This document shows, in pieces, positions 17,841 to 27,843 of a stretch of DNA of 64,000 nt. Source of the stretch: Shewanella morhuae (GTDB lineage: Bacteria; Pseudomonadota; Gammaproteobacteria; Enterobacterales; Shewanellaceae). The stretch covers positions 1 to 64,000 of the forward strand of contig NZ_FTNN01000014.1 in assembly GCF_900156405.1 (NCBI RefSeq), written 5' to 3'. The notes beneath the pieces were generated by a model that made no database searches, was not told where the DNA came from, and was given only the letters and a program-made list of their open reading frames with translations. A program made the translations under genes and the position numbers. Positions within the stretch are counted from its first letter, which is position 1; every line of letters starts with the position of its first letter.

Positions 17841-18553
17841 TGACCAGCCCACAATCGAACCACAGAGTATTATTGGTTGAAGACGATGTTCGCCTTGCAA
17901 ACCTTATTGTCGATTACTTAAAGTCCCATGGTATGCATGTTGAAGTTGAACGCCGTGGCGATACGGTATTAACTCGATTAATCAATTACAAGCCCGATAT
18001 CATACTGTTAGACATTATGCTGCCCGGTATGGATGGTCTCACCCTGTGTGAAAAACTACCCGATTATTTCGCCGGCCCGATCCTACTGATGAGCGCGTTA
18101 GGTTCACCCGAAGATCAAATCAAAGGCTTAGAACTCGGTGCCGATGACTATGTGGTTAAGCCCGTCGATCCCGCCTTATTAGTGGCGCGAATTAACAACT
18201 TACTACGTCGTCAAAACCAGCCACCGCAGGCCGAATCACACTGCTTAACCTTTGGAAAACTGAGTATCGACCCGCATACCCATGCGATTCGCCTTAACGA
18301 AACGGAAGTCGATTTAACCAGTCACGAGTTCGAGTTATTATGGCTACTCGCCTCACAAGCAGGCCAAGTGCTTAGCCGTCAATATATCTATCAATTACTA
18401 CTCAACATTGATTTTGATGGTAAAGATAGAAAAATTGATGTGCGTGTTTCTAGATTACGTAAAAAACTCAACGATAGTATTGAGACACCATTCAGAATTA
18501 AAACCGTTTGGGGGCAAGGTTATTTATTTGCTCCTGAAGCTTGGAATAACTAA
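17840..18553 (+). CDS. rstA: OmpR-family response regulator, RstA-like
   Basis: A 237-aa response regulator: receiver domain (about 9-122) with acidic pocket E14/D15/D16, phospho-acceptor D58 (ILLDIMLPGMDG) and K at ADDYVVKP; winged-helix DNA-binding domain (about 138-233) ending RIKTVWGQGYLFAPEAW, which closely follows E. coli RstA. The start ATG overlaps the preceding stop; an in-frame codon 15 bases earlier lies inside that gene and is less likely. It is followed 11 nt later by its cognate kinase gene. Confidence 0.92.
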   Translation: MTSPQSNHRVLLVEDDVRLANLIVDYLKSHGMHVEVERRGDTVLTRLINYKPDIILLDIMLPGMDGLTLCEKLPDYFAGPILLMSALGSPEDQIKGLELGADDYVVKPVDPALLVARINNLLRRQNQPPQAESHCLTFGKLSIDPHTHAIRLNETEVDLTSHEFELLWLLASQAGQVLSRQYIYQLLLNIDFDGKDRKIDVRVSRLRKKLNDSIETPFRIKTVWGQGYLFAPEAWNN

Positions 18554-18564
18554 GTAACCATCCA

Positions 18565-19830
18565 GTGAAGCGCCTCTTTATCAGTTTATATCTGCTACTC
18601 AGTCTCAGCGTGCTTGGGATTAGCTGGACACTCGACAGCCTGTGGCAGAAAAATGTCGATGATAATAATGCTCTCGATGCGCCACTAGTCGCATTCGCGC
18701 AATTATTAGCTGAGCTCCCTGCCGATACCCGTCAACGATATTTGGAGACGATCCCAGCTAATCCTGTAATGCCACTACAATTACTAAACGCCGATCAAGT
18801 TGCGTTGTTAGACAATCAAGCCTTGAGTAGCAGTAAGGTGTTCACCACCACTAACAACAATAGCCTGCTGCAATTTATTAGAGTCGGCGATCAAGTATTA
18901 ATGGCGGGGCCGCTGGATATCGATCCTAGAGCAAACCTTCGCAGCCTATTCACGCTGTTCTTTTATTTATCACTCGCTCTTGTGGCACTAATTTGGGTCG
19001 GCCCACTTTCACGGGATTTGAGCATACTACGTAAGGCAACCAAAGAATTTGGCGAGGCCAAATGGGACACCCGTATTACCCTGTCAAATCGCTCTCAAGT
19101 TAAACCTTTAGCTAATACATTTAACGAAATGGCACGGCACATCAGCGCCTTAATTGAAAATCAAAAACACCTATCGAATGCGGTATCCCATGAGATCCGC
19201 ACCCCGCTGGCTAGGCTTAAATTCGCCCTTGCGTTAATTCCTATGTATTGTCAGCCCGATTCTGACGCACAAAAGCGACAAAATTTTATTGATGAAATGC
19301 AAATCGATATCAAAGAGATTGAAGATTTACTGCAAGAACTACTGACTTATGCCAGCTTAGAATCCCAGCGAGAAGGGATCCAATTAGATGAGTACGATTT
19401 AATTCAGCTAATCAATCAAACGATTAAACGTTTAGAAAACTTAAGTCCAATCCCACTCGTCATTAAGACGACTATTGATAAACTGCCACTACTAGGTGAA
19501 CCTGCATTAATCGAACGTACGCTGCAAAATTTACTGACCAATGCACAACGCTTTGCCCGCACTGAAATCATCATAGAAGTTAAACAGACACAGCACAGAG
19601 TGAATTTAAGTGTGAGTAACGATGGTGAACCTATACCGGCGGTTGATTTACCTAAAGTATTTGAGCCTTTTTATCGCAGCCAATCGGTGCAAAATGGTAA
19701 TAAAGGGCACGGTTTAGGGCTTGCTATAATCAAACGTATTATGCAGCGACATCAAGGCGATGTCAGCGTTAGCAGTAATCCATACCAGACGTGCTTTAAC
19801 CTTAATTGGCCGATAAAACGCCAGCTGTAA
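18565..19830 (+). CDS. rstB: Sensor histidine kinase, RstB-like
   Basis: A 421-aa inner-membrane kinase. First membrane helix about residues 3-23, a periplasmic domain of roughly 110 residues, second helix about 132-150, HAMP domain, then the dimerisation motif NAVSHEIRTPLARLK with phospho-acceptor H209. The ATP-binding domain follows, with N-box LLTNAQRFA and G-box GHGLGLAI. Close in layout to E. coli RstB. The start is GTG with a poor ribosome site, probably translated by coupling to the response regulator. Stimulus unknown. Confidence 0.92.
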   Translation: MKRLFISLYLLLSLSVLGISWTLDSLWQKNVDDNNALDAPLVAFAQLLAELPADTRQRYLETIPANPVMPLQLLNADQVALLDNQALSSSKVFTTTNNNSLLQFIRVGDQVLMAGPLDIDPRANLRSLFTLFFYLSLALVALIWVGPLSRDLSILRKATKEFGEAKWDTRITLSNRSQVKPLANTFNEMARHISALIENQKHLSNAVSHEIRTPLARLKFALALIPMYCQPDSDAQKRQNFIDEMQIDIKEIEDLLQELLTYASLESQREGIQLDEYDLIQLINQTIKRLENLSPIPLVIKTTIDKLPLLGEPALIERTLQNLLTNAQRFARTEIIIEVKQTQHRVNLSVSNDGEPIPAVDLPKVFEPFYRSQSVQNGNKGHGLGLAIIKRIMQRHQGDVSVSSNPYQTCFNLNWPIKRQL

Positions 19831-19881
19831 TGCAACCTTTTAACCGTAATAGTGACACTCAAGCTATGGCCTCATACTAGG

Positions 19882-20187
19882 TTAGTCAAGCTCAAAACCA
19901 CCAAAATCTAGCGAGGCTTCTGGCTCAGGGTCGAAATTCAGTTGCGGATTTAATTCGGCCCTTTCTCGCTCAAGTTGGGTTTGCCGTGCTTTCATTATTG
20001 CCAGCTGACGACGGCGTTTACGTTGGGTACATAAGCGGATCACATCGTACTTTTGCGCAGCTGAAAACGTTAACCAATTAAATCTTTCGTCACGGCTACG
20101 CAGGCAACCATTACAGTAACCACGCGCATCGGTATGGCACACTCCGATACAAGGACTGGGTATTTCAAAAAAGGCTAACTGTTCCAT
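19882..20187 (-). CDS. DUF1289 protein (YdhL-like), small cysteine-rich
   Basis: A 101-aa protein whose core PSPCIGVCHTDARGYCNGCLRSRDERFNW has four cysteines in a CxxxC...CxxC arrangement, the DUF1289 signature, probably a zinc or Fe-S site. The start MEQLAFFEIPSPC aligns with E. coli YdhL (MAEQLEFF) and has an AGG site close upstream, so ATG 20187 is preferred over a GTG 28 codons earlier. The C-terminal tail is highly charged. Function unknown. Confidence 0.8.
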   Translation of the reverse strand: MEQLAFFEIPSPCIGVCHTDARGYCNGCLRSRDERFNWLTFSAAQKYDVIRLCTQRKRRRQLAIMKARQTQLERERAELNPQLNFDPEPEASLDFGGFELD

Positions 20188-20347
20188 AACCTGCTGCAAT
20201 TTCTCTCTCAAGCACCAACGCCTATTAAATAACGTCGCTGCCTGATGGTAAAAGGGATGTAAATACAACACTCTTATCTAAAGTACTTGCAGAAACGTCT
20301 ATAATCAAGGCACATTGGACGGAGTTTGTACAACTTGGAGCACTATT

Positions 20348-20884
20348 ATGGGATACCGTTACTTTGCTAGTCTGCTAGTCGCTGTTGCCTTATTAAGCGC
20401 TTGCAGCAGTAAACCGAAAAATGATTACGATCTTAATTACGATTTCAGCGCGCTACATAACTTTGCACAGCTCACACCACAGAAAACCGACGATCCATTA
20501 AGCGCCCAGCGTATTCAGGTTGAAATAAGTCATCAATTGAGCCAGAAGGGTTTTACCGAGAATGCTCCAGTGCCTGACTTTAATGTCTCTTACGCACTGC
20601 TAACCCAAGACAAACCTAAAGACTCAGGCCTTTCAATCGGCTTAGGCACGGGTACATTTGGTAGCTCAGGGGGTATAGGAATAGGCACCAGCGTTGGCGT
20701 ACCACTGGGCAGTGATAGCGCAAAAATTCAGACTATTCAAATTGATATTATCGATCCTAAAACTAAAGCATTGATTTGGCGCGGCAGCGATAGTTTTAAC
20801 TTTGATGCTGGCGGAGATCAAAAAGCCCAAGATACCGCTAAGGCGGTTAGCCGGATTTTAGCGCAGTTCCCACCGCAAAAATAA
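20348..20884 (+). CDS. DUF4136 lipoprotein
   Basis: A 178-aa lipoprotein: signal MGYRYFASLLVAVALLSAC with predicted lipidated C19. The body matches the DUF4136 layout (DYDLNYDFSALHNFAQLTP, then IQVEISHQLSQKGFTEN, a glycine-rich stretch, and LIWRGSDSFNFD). Function unknown; members are common in the outer membrane of gammaproteobacteria. ATG 20348 is chosen because GGAG lies nine bases upstream and the lipobox fits. Monocistronic. Confidence 0.85.
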   Translation: MGYRYFASLLVAVALLSACSSKPKNDYDLNYDFSALHNFAQLTPQKTDDPLSAQRIQVEISHQLSQKGFTENAPVPDFNVSYALLTQDKPKDSGLSIGLGTGTFGSSGGIGIGTSVGVPLGSDSAKIQTIQIDIIDPKTKALIWRGSDSFNFDAGGDQKAQDTAKAVSRILAQFPPQK

Positions 20885-20902
20885 CTACTAATAACTTAAT
20901 AG

Positions 20903-20930
20903 AATGGGCGTATATCGCCCATTTTTATTG
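20903..20930 (+). terminator. Terminator after the DUF4136 gene
   Basis: AATGGGCG (20903-20910) / CGCCCATT (20916-20923) with loop TATAT and a T-rich tail. It may also act on the convergent cysM transcript. Confidence 0.8.
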
Positions 20931-20968
20931 ATAAGGTATTCGCATCGCCCGAAGCCACGATCGTAGAT

Positions 20969-21847
20969 TCAGGAAAAAAGCCCTGATGAAAGATAGCGAT
21001 CGCCGCGATCACAAATAATCGCCACCACCACTGACCCCGGATATTGTTTGGCAATCTTTAGCGCAGCAAACACGGCGCCGCCAGAGCTGACTCCCGCACA
21101 AATCCCTTCTTCTCGGGCTAAGGTTCTAGTCATGTCTTTTGCATCTTGCTCTTCAATATCCATCACGACATCCACGCGGGATGCATCAAAAATCTCGGGT
21201 AAGTACGCCTGCGGCCAGCGGCGGATCCCTGGAATCGCACTGCCATCGGCAGGCTGAATACCAATAATAGTGATGTCGGTATTACAGCTTTTAAGGTATT
21301 TAGACACCCCCATAATGGTGCCTGTTGTGCCCATGCTAGACACAAAATGAGTGATTTTACCTTGGCTCTGCTGCCAAATTTCAGGGCCAGTAGTCATAAA
21401 ATGCGCGTTAGCATTATCTTGATTATTAAATTGATCCAGTACCTTACCTTTGCCTGCAGTTTGTAACTGCAACGCTAAATCCCGCGCGGTCTCCATGTTA
21501 TCCACCAGCATAAGTTCTGCACCATAGGCTTGCATCGCATCTTTACGTTCCTGAGTCGAGTTTTGCGGCATAATCAGGATCATCTTGTACCCTTTAATGG
21601 CCGCCACCATCGCTAGTGCGATCCCAGTATTACCACTCGTCGCCTCGATGAGCGTATCACCTGGGTTTATCTCTTGGCGCAGCTCTGCCTGAATAATCAT
21701 ATTGAGTGCTGCGCGATCCTTGACTGAACCCGCCGGATTATTCCCTTCCAACTTTAACAATACAGTGGAATCACCACAGTTAAGCCGTTGCAGGCGCACG
21801 AGTGGAGTTTGTCCAATACAGGCTTCAATGGTTGGAAAGTCAGACAC
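20969..21847 (-). CDS. cysM: Cysteine synthase B
   Basis: Makes L-cysteine (or S-sulfocysteine from thiosulfate) from O-acetyl-L-serine. The 292-aa PLP enzyme has the lysine motif NPAGSVKDRAA with K43 as the predicted Schiff-base residue, the substrate loop TSGNTGIAL, the phosphate-binding GTTGTIMG and a C-terminal serine motif (IICDRGDRYLSSG). The CysM type is indicated by length and the absence of CysK-style C-terminal insertions. It is divergent from sbp-cysTWA, which supplies sulfate or thiosulfate. Confidence 0.95.
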   Translation of the reverse strand: MSDFPTIEACIGQTPLVRLQRLNCGDSTVLLKLEGNNPAGSVKDRAALNMIIQAELRQEINPGDTLIEATSGNTGIALAMVAAIKGYKMILIMPQNSTQERKDAMQAYGAELMLVDNMETARDLALQLQTAGKGKVLDQFNNQDNANAHFMTTGPEIWQQSQGKITHFVSSMGTTGTIMGVSKYLKSCNTDITIIGIQPADGSAIPGIRRWPQAYLPEIFDASRVDVVMDIEEQDAKDMTRTLAREEGICAGVSSGGAVFAALKIAKQYPGSVVVAIICDRGDRYLSSGLFS

Positions 21848-22059
21848 TGTGGTTATCCTTTACTTGATAGAAATAGCTAAGCGATAGCCTATTCTATGTG
21901 GGTTACCGTGAACAGACACGCTGAATATTGCTGATGGTATACAATAAATCGCTCATAGTTATTCAAAAAGGTTCTATACAACTGACTTCTTATAAACAAT
22001 TACTTCTATTAATCTATAGGTAACAACGCTGACAAAGTCGCCAGTCCAAGGAGTTAAAA

Positions 22060-23067
22060 ATGCCAGTAAAATTGATAAAGGCCCTGCTAGGGACCCTCTT
22101 TCTGGGGACGTCACTCAATGTGGCTGCCGCAGATCAAACCCTGCTAAATTCTTCGTACGATATTGCACGGGAATTATTCAGTGCCTATAACCCTGTTTTT
22201 GCTAAACATTGGCAAGAAAAAACCGGTAAAACTGTCGAGATTAAACAATCTCACGCGGGTTCATCGGCGCAGGCACGCTCTATTTTGCAGGGTTTGCCAG
22301 CAGATGTGGTGACGTTTAACCAAGTGACAGACGTACAAGTACTATACGATCGCGGTAAATTGATCCCTGAGAACTGGCAAAAATTGTTACCAAATGACAG
22401 CTCACCTTACTATTCCACCATTGCATTTTTGGTGCGTAAAGGTAATCCAAAGCAAATCAGTGACTGGGGTGATTTAGCTAAAGATGACGTTAAACTGGTA
22501 TTCCCTAACCCAAAAACCTCTGGCAATGCCCGCTATACTTATTTAGGTGCATTAGGTTATGCCCAGAAAACTTTGGGGAAAGATAATCTGGTTGAACAGG
22601 ATCAATTCCTGAAAAAGTTTCTCGGCAATGTAGCCGTATTTGATACTGGCGGTCGTGGTGCAACCACCTCTTTTGTAGAGCGTAATATCGGCGATGTATT
22701 GATTACCTTTGAGTCAGAAGTGAACAATATCCGCCAACAGTATGGTGCTGACGATTACCAAGTTATTGTACCAAAAACATCGATTCTAGCTGAGTTCCCA
22801 GTTGCAGTTGTCGAGAAAAATGCTAAACGTAACGGTACGATTGAACTAGCAACTGAGTATTTACAGTATCTCTACAGCGAAGAAGCACAACGTTTATTGG
22901 CAGGTTTCAACTATCGAGTACATAACGAAAAAGTTCAGGTGGAGTTTGCTAAACAGTTCCCTACGGTTGACCTGCTAACTGTTGAGCAAATCATTGGTGG
23001 TTGGGATAACGCCATGAAAACCCAATTTGCTAACGGTGCAAAACTTGATCAATTACTTAAGCGTTAA
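22060..23067 (+). CDS. sbp: Sulfate/thiosulfate ABC transporter periplasmic binding protein
   Basis: A 335-aa periplasmic protein with a signal peptide (cleavage after ...NVAAA, about residue 24) and the sulfate-binding family signature LLNSSYDIARELFSAYNPVF at the mature start. Further conserved motifs are QSHAGSSAQARS and TSGNARYTYLGALGYA. It captures sulfate or thiosulfate for CysTWA. Sbp versus CysP cannot be decided from sequence alone; the length is closer to Sbp. It has a strong AAGGAG ribosome site. A stable hairpin in the 194-nt gap before cysT may raise its yield over the membrane components. Confidence 0.94.
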   Translation: MPVKLIKALLGTLFLGTSLNVAAADQTLLNSSYDIARELFSAYNPVFAKHWQEKTGKTVEIKQSHAGSSAQARSILQGLPADVVTFNQVTDVQVLYDRGKLIPENWQKLLPNDSSPYYSTIAFLVRKGNPKQISDWGDLAKDDVKLVFPNPKTSGNARYTYLGALGYAQKTLGKDNLVEQDQFLKKFLGNVAVFDTGGRGATTSFVERNIGDVLITFESEVNNIRQQYGADDYQVIVPKTSILAEFPVAVVEKNAKRNGTIELATEYLQYLYSEEAQRLLAGFNYRVHNEKVQVEFAKQFPTVDLLTVEQIIGGWDNAMKTQFANGAKLDQLLKR

Positions 23068-23100
23068 TCTCAAACTGATGTTATAAAAGGTAAACATTGC

Positions 23101-23122
23101 AACCCGGGCTAAGTCCCGGGTT
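23101..23122 (+). other. GC-rich hairpin between sbp and cysT
   Basis: AACCCGGG (23101-23108) / CCCGGGTT (23115-23122), perfect 8-bp stem with a 6-nt loop and no T-run. A 3'-end stabiliser of the sbp message or a partial terminator is the likely role, giving more binding protein than transporter subunits. Confidence 0.6.
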
Positions 23123-23261
23123 CAACAGTTTTGTGGTATTCAGTCGTCATTATTGCAAACAGTGAAGAGAGTTTTGATTGTCTTATCTCTGGTCGCAAAT
23201 GACTGACGATAAACAAATTGTATTGGTTTTAATTCAATTAACCTGATCGGGTGATTATTCT

Positions 23262-24107
23262 GTGATTTTTAATAACGGGCGTTTACGCCATAAGCGGGTT
23301 CTTCCAGGTTTTAGCATCAGCTTAGGTGTGTCCCTACTATTCGTCAGCCTGATCCTATTATTGCCGATTTCAGGGCTTATCATGCAGACCAGTTCAATGA
23401 GCTGGTCTGAATATTGGGGCGTGATTTCCGATCCCAGAGTGGTGGCCAGTTATCGCGTTACTATTTTATCGGCACTAGCGGCATCGTTATTTAACTGCCT
23501 TTTCGGATTATTGCTCGCATGGGTACTGGTGCGTTATGAATTTCCGGGTAAACGCATAGTTGATGCATTAGTGGATTTACCCTTTGCATTACCCACCGCA
23601 GTTGCAGGTATCACCTTAGCCAGCCTTTATGCCGCAAATGGCCAAATTGGTAGTCTGCTTGCCGAGTTTGGAATAAAAGTTGCGTACACCCCCTTAGGCA
23701 TAGTGGTAGCGATGATTTTCACCAGCATTCCCTTTGTGGTACGAACAGTACAACCGGTACTGGAAGAGTTGTCCCACGATGAAGAAGAAGCGGGCATGAC
23801 CCTTGGCGCCTCGGATCGAGCAGTATTTTGGCACATTATTTTACCATCTTTATGGCCAGCATTAATGATGGGAACCGCACTGTCTTTTACCCGTAGTTTG
23901 GGTGAGTTTGGCGCCGTTATTTTTATCGCCGGTAATATGCCCTATATCAGCGAAATCACTTCATTAATGATTTTTGTCCGCTTACAAGAGTTTGATTTTG
24001 CAGGTGCCAGTGCCATTGCTTCGGTAGTTTTACTGACTTCGTTACTGTTATTACTGCTAATAAATCTGTGGCAGGCGCGTTATCTGCGCCGTATTCATGG
24101 ACGTTAA
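23262..24107 (+). CDS. cysT: Sulfate ABC transporter permease CysT (CysU)
   Basis: A 281-aa inner-membrane permease with about six helices and the EAA loop that docks the ATPase (DEEEAGMTLGASDRAVFWHIILP, about residues 170-192). The order sbp-cysT-cysW-cysA and the sequence ...RYEFPGKRIVDALVDLPFALPTAVAG identify it as CysT. Start GTG with GGGTGA upstream. Ten bases separate it from cysW. Confidence 0.94.
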   Translation: MIFNNGRLRHKRVLPGFSISLGVSLLFVSLILLLPISGLIMQTSSMSWSEYWGVISDPRVVASYRVTILSALAASLFNCLFGLLLAWVLVRYEFPGKRIVDALVDLPFALPTAVAGITLASLYAANGQIGSLLAEFGIKVAYTPLGIVVAMIFTSIPFVVRTVQPVLEELSHDEEEAGMTLGASDRAVFWHIILPSLWPALMMGTALSFTRSLGEFGAVIFIAGNMPYISEITSLMIFVRLQEFDFAGASAIASVVLLTSLLLLLLINLWQARYLRRIHGR

Positions 24108-24116
24108 GGAGCGAAT

Positions 24117-24983
24117 ATGAACTCATTTAAACCCTTAAGAGTCGGTGAAGCGCCCCTTATAAAATGGAGCCTGATTACACTCGCAGTGCTCTTAGCCTTA
24201 TTATTTTTGCTAGTACCGCTGGTAAGTATTTTTCAACAAGCTCTCGTTGGCGGCTGGCAACGTTATATTGGGCACCTAAGTCAGCCTGATACGCTACATG
24301 CGATTGGCTTAACCTTGATTGTGGCGGCGCTCACGGTGCCTATCAACTTAATATTCGGCATTATGCTGGCATGGAGTGTTACTCGGTTTGAATTCCCCGG
24401 CCGCAAGTTACTTATCACACTCATTGATATCCCGTTTGCGGTATCCCCTGTCGTCGCAGGTTTACTGTATTTACTACTCTATGGCAGTAACGGCTGGCTT
24501 GGCGAATGGCTATATGAGCACGATTTACAGGTCATGTTTGCATGGCCAGGAATACTGCTAGTGACCATTTTTGTTACTTGCCCCTTTGTCGCCAGAGAGC
24601 TCATTCCATTAATGCAACAACAGGGGGCGTCGGAAGAAGAAGCGGCCGTTATTCTCGGAGCATCATGGTGGCAACTATTTCGCCGCGTGACATTTCCCAA
24701 TATCAAATGGGCACTGATTTACGGTGTGATCCTCACCAATGCTAGAGCCGTGGGGGAATTTGGCGCGGTTGCAGTTGTGTCAGGTAATATCCGCGGTGAA
24801 ACCAACACCTTATCATTACATGTACAATTATTGTACGAAGATTATCAGGCTGAGGCCGCCTTCGCGAGCGCGTCATTACTGGCCTTAATTGCCCTATTGA
24901 CCCTAATGCTAAAAGCCGTAGTTGAATGGCGACAACAACGCAGTTTAACCGCCAATGACAATAAAGAGCAGAGTCCATTATGA
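24117..24983 (+). CDS. cysW: Sulfate ABC transporter permease CysW
   Basis: A 288-aa inner-membrane partner of CysT. Six hydrophobic helices and an EAA loop ([23 protein letters not shown]). The stretch [20 protein letters not shown] is typical of CysW. Ribosome site AAGGAG. Its TGA stop overlaps the cysA ATG (ATGA). Confidence 0.95.
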   Translation: MNSFKPLRVGEAPLIKWSLITLAVLLALLFLLVPLVSIFQQALVGGWQRYIGHLSQPDTLHAIGLTLIVAALTVPINLIFGIMLAWSVTRFEFPGRKLLITLIDIPFAVSPVVAGLLYLLLYGSNGWLGEWLYEHDLQVMFAWPGILLVTIFVTCPFVARELIPLMQQQGASEEEAAVILGASWWQLFRRVTFPNIKWALIYGVILTNARAVGEFGAVAVVSGNIRGETNTLSLHVQLLYEDYQAEAAFASASLLALIALLTLMLKAVVEWRQQRSLTANDNKEQSPL

Positions 24984-26110
24984 GTATTCGACTGACTAAT
25001 ATTTCTAAGACGTTTGGCCAGTTCCAAGCGCTTTCTCCACTCACTCTTGATATTCAAGAAGGAGAAATGATTGGCTTACTGGGCCCCTCTGGTTCAGGTA
25101 AAACCACATTACTGCGAATTATTGCCGGTCTTGAAGGCGCTGATAGCGGCAGCATTCATTTTGGTGACAGAGAGGTTACCCAAGTCCATGTGCGTGAAAG
25201 AAGAGTAGGGTTTGTATTTCAAAACTATGCGCTATTTCGCCATATGACGGTAGCAGATAACGTCGCCTTTGGACTCGAAGTGATGCCTAAAAAACAAAGA
25301 CTTCCAGCGGCAGAAATTAGTAAACGAGTGACACAACTGCTAGAAACAGTGCAATTAGGCCATCTCGCTAAGCGCTACCCTGAGCAACTGTCGGGCGGTC
25401 AAAAACAGCGGATTGCCTTGGCGCGCGCATTAGCGACGCAACCCGAAGTGCTGCTCCTAGATGAACCCTTTGGTGCCTTAGATGCCAAAGTGCGTAAAGA
25501 ATTACGCCGCTGGTTACGTAGCCTGCATGAGGAATTGAAATTCACCAGTGTATTTGTGACCCACGATCAAGATGAAGCACTTGAGCTCTCTGATAGAGTG
25601 GTCGTAATGAGCAATGGTCATATAGAACAAATTAATACGCCTGCTGAGCTATACTCGCACCCCAATAGTCGCTTTGTGTTTGATTTTCTGGGTAACGTCA
25701 ATGTGTTTGAAGCCAGTTGGCAGCAAAGTCGTTGGCAAAATGGCCAAGCATTTTTGGTGCCTCCAGCGCAGCAGACATTGCAGCAAGATGGCGCACTTTA
25801 TGTCCGTAGTCACGAATTAACACTGTCAGACAAACCTAATAGTCAGGCCAACTTGCCGTTTGATATTGTTGCCATAACCCCAGTAGGCGCCGAAGTGAGA
25901 GTGGAATTAGCACCACACGGCTGGCATAGCAAAGAACTATGGGAGGCTAAATTCACCCAACATCATCTGCAGGAGCTCGGGCTACAAAAAGGTAGTTTGG
26001 TATACGCCACGCCAAGAACAGGTTACTTCTTTGGTGTAAAGGGCGACAGTTCACCGACCCGTCTAAGCTGGCCATTCTTAACACCGGGTAGCCTCGCCTT
26101 TGATATCTAA
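24980..26110 (+). CDS. cysA: Sulfate/thiosulfate ABC transporter ATPase CysA
   Basis: A 376-aa ATPase driving sulfate import: Walker [10 protein letters not shown] (35-43), Q-loop, signature [15 protein letters not shown], Walker [13 protein letters not shown], switch His in THDQDEAL, and a C-terminal regulatory TOBE domain (about 240-350). Start overlaps the cysW stop by four bases. The last gene of the operon. A GC-rich hairpin (26359-26382) lies in the following gap. Confidence 0.96.
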   Translation: MSIRLTNISKTFGQFQALSPLTLDIQEGEMIGLLGPSGSGKTTLLRIIAGLEGADSGSIHFGDREVTQVHVRERRVGFVFQNYALFRHMTVADNVAFGLEVMPKKQRLPAAEISKRVTQLLETVQLGHLAKRYPEQLSGGQKQRIALARALATQPEVLLLDEPFGALDAKVRKELRRWLRSLHEELKFTSVFVTHDQDEALELSDRVVVMSNGHIEQINTPAELYSHPNSRFVFDFLGNVNVFEASWQQSRWQNGQAFLVPPAQQTLQQDGALYVRSHELTLSDKPNSQANLPFDIVAITPVGAEVRVELAPHGWHSKELWEAKFTQHHLQELGLQKGSLVYATPRTGYFFGVKGDSSPTRLSWPFLTPGSLAFDI

Positions 26111-26436
26111 ATTTTTATATTGGCAGGAATAGACAATAATGTTGGCGTGCCACAGGATCGTGATATCGCCAAAGCCGTTAGCTAGACGTTGGCGTTGTTG
26201 CCACAGAAGAAATAATTGACCAATCATATATGGGCATGAACTCACCCACCCATGATTTGTACATAATGTAGAGAACAGAACTCGAGACAAAAACGTTTTA
26301 GCTATGCAACCATAATCAGATTGCGATAAATATTAAGAATTAACGTTTAAGTTCGGCTGCGGGCGCAAAACGACACGCCCGCTATAACCACTTCTTAGCT
26401 TATAGAATAAATAGTCGCGATCATCACTCCACTTAA
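26111..26436. other. Intergenic stretch with a GC-rich hairpin
   Basis: 326 nt between convergent cysA and the DUF1254 gene. The only structure seen is GCGGGCG (26359-26365) / CGCCCGC (26376-26382) with a 10-nt loop and no T-run, possibly a terminator. No credible gene on either strand. Confidence 0.5.
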
Positions 26437-27843
26437 CTATTGAACCTTATTCAGCGGAGGAGCTTTCCATGTACCGTCGAGCGCCTCAATTTTTGGCCAA
26501 TAAATTCGCATAGGGATCCAGAACGGTCCATCGGGTGCCGGTAGCCAGTTAGCCTCTTTATCCTTACCTGGGGAGTCCTTCTGAACATAAATAGTCAAGC
26601 CACCGTCAGCATCCTTTTTGAGTTCAGGGAGCATTGGCGAGTTGATTAAATAACGATTAATAGGATTTGCAACCATCAAGCTCTCAGGTAGGTTGTACAT
26701 AGTCACTGACCAAAACGCATTGACTGGAGGGTATTGTCCAGGCTCGAAGCGCAAAGTGTAGTCATGTTTTGATGCATCCAAGGGCTGACCATCAGCATCC
26801 TCTCTGTAGAGTGGATAGATCGCGTCATCCTTAGAGTTACCGTAAATACCAAGCACCGCACCAGCAAAGCGGTAGAGATAATTATTTTTGAGTACTTCTC
26901 GTGTACCGAAGAGGTCTGCGGTAGTCACCTTGCCGGAGGCAATGTCAGTCTTTTCCAAATTATCCAGAGCTTTCCAGCCATCGACGATACCGTCCGCAAA
27001 TGCCTGCTTCATTTCAGGTGACAGTGACTCAAAATTAATTCGTTTACCTCCACCAACGCCAATCTTTGCGAAACGTGCCATGAGTGCCTTCTCCGAAGGA
27101 ACTGTAGGCGTAAACTCCAGAACGAAGTTCAGAATATTGAAAAACTCCAATGAAGTCTTTTGCTCAACAGCGGATAGCGGAGGCATCCAATTAATCTTGG
27201 ATGCAGCTTTAGGGGCGGGTTTACCCATATAAGCCGAGAGTGTCTGCACCTTGTAGCCTGCCTGCACAGCCTTCACATTGTCAATATCTGCGGGGTTAAA
27301 CAACTGAGTGCGGTATGCAAGAAAGACAAACTGCGTTTCAGAACGCATCATCTTAGCGACTCCTTTGGGAGTCTCACCCTGCCAGTCCGGACCGGCCACG
27401 AGAAGTACAGATCCATCATTGCCGGTTGTTCTGCTTCCGGCGTACGCGAAATTGTGCGTGTACCAATCGATAAACTGCAACGAGAAGTATCGATTCTTCT
27501 CGATAGGCGGCAGAGTGAGAATTAATGGCTCAGTTCGCAGATCCATCCCGACGAAAGAATAAGGCGTATCAGAATTGGCGGTCTGGATCGCTTTGTCATC
27601 CGATGTGAACACCCGCGCCATATTGAATATCTGATTCCAAGAAGTTTTGTATTCAGGACTCTGTGTATCGACAAAATACGCATACTGAATCCGATAGTTG
27701 TCAACCATAGGATTACCATAAATATATGCTTCTTTAGCGATCTCACGCGCTTGCTCAGGCGAGATAGCCGCTTGAACATCCCCCCCCGATGAGATAGATA
27801 TAAACAACAGGCATAGGAAAAACTTTACCATGGGAATTCTCAT
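26437..27843 (-). CDS. Secreted DUF1254/DUF1214 protein
   Basis: A 468-aa protein with a signal peptide (cleavage after ...GDVQA, about residue 25). DUF1254 fills the N-terminal half (EAYIYGNPMVDNY..., IQTANSDTPYSFVGMDLRTEPLIL) and DUF1214 the C-terminal part (NAFWSVTMYNLPESLMVANPI... IYVQKDSPG...NWLPAPDGPFWIPMRIYWP). Both domains are common together in secreted proteins of environmental bacteria; the reaction is unknown. Ribosome site GGAGA nine bases upstream of the ATG. It stands alone beside a decayed gene, suggesting an accessory region. Confidence 0.88.
   Translation of the reverse strand: MRIPMVKFFLCLLFISISSGGDVQAAISPEQAREIAKEAYIYGNPMVDNYRIQYAYFVDTQSPEYKTSWNQIFNMARVFTSDDKAIQTANSDTPYSFVGMDLRTEPLILTLPPIEKNRYFSLQFIDWYTHNFAYAGSRTTGNDGSVLLVAGPDWQGETPKGVAKMMRSETQFVFLAYRTQLFNPADIDNVKAVQAGYKVQTLSAYMGKPAPKAASKINWMPPLSAVEQKTSLEFFNILNFVLEFTPTVPSEKALMARFAKIGVGGGKRINFESLSPEMKQAFADGIVDGWKALDNLEKTDIASGKVTTADLFGTREVLKNNYLYRFAGAVLGIYGNSKDDAIYPLYREDADGQPLDASKHDYTLRFEPGQYPPVNAFWSVTMYNLPESLMVANPINRYLINSPMLPELKKDADGGLTIYVQKDSPGKDKEANWLPAPDGPFWIPMRIYWPKIEALDGTWKAPPLNKVQ

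Noticed and set aside
24742..25044. 100-codon leftward ORF across cysW/cysA
   Set aside because: Antisense to two overlapping conserved genes.
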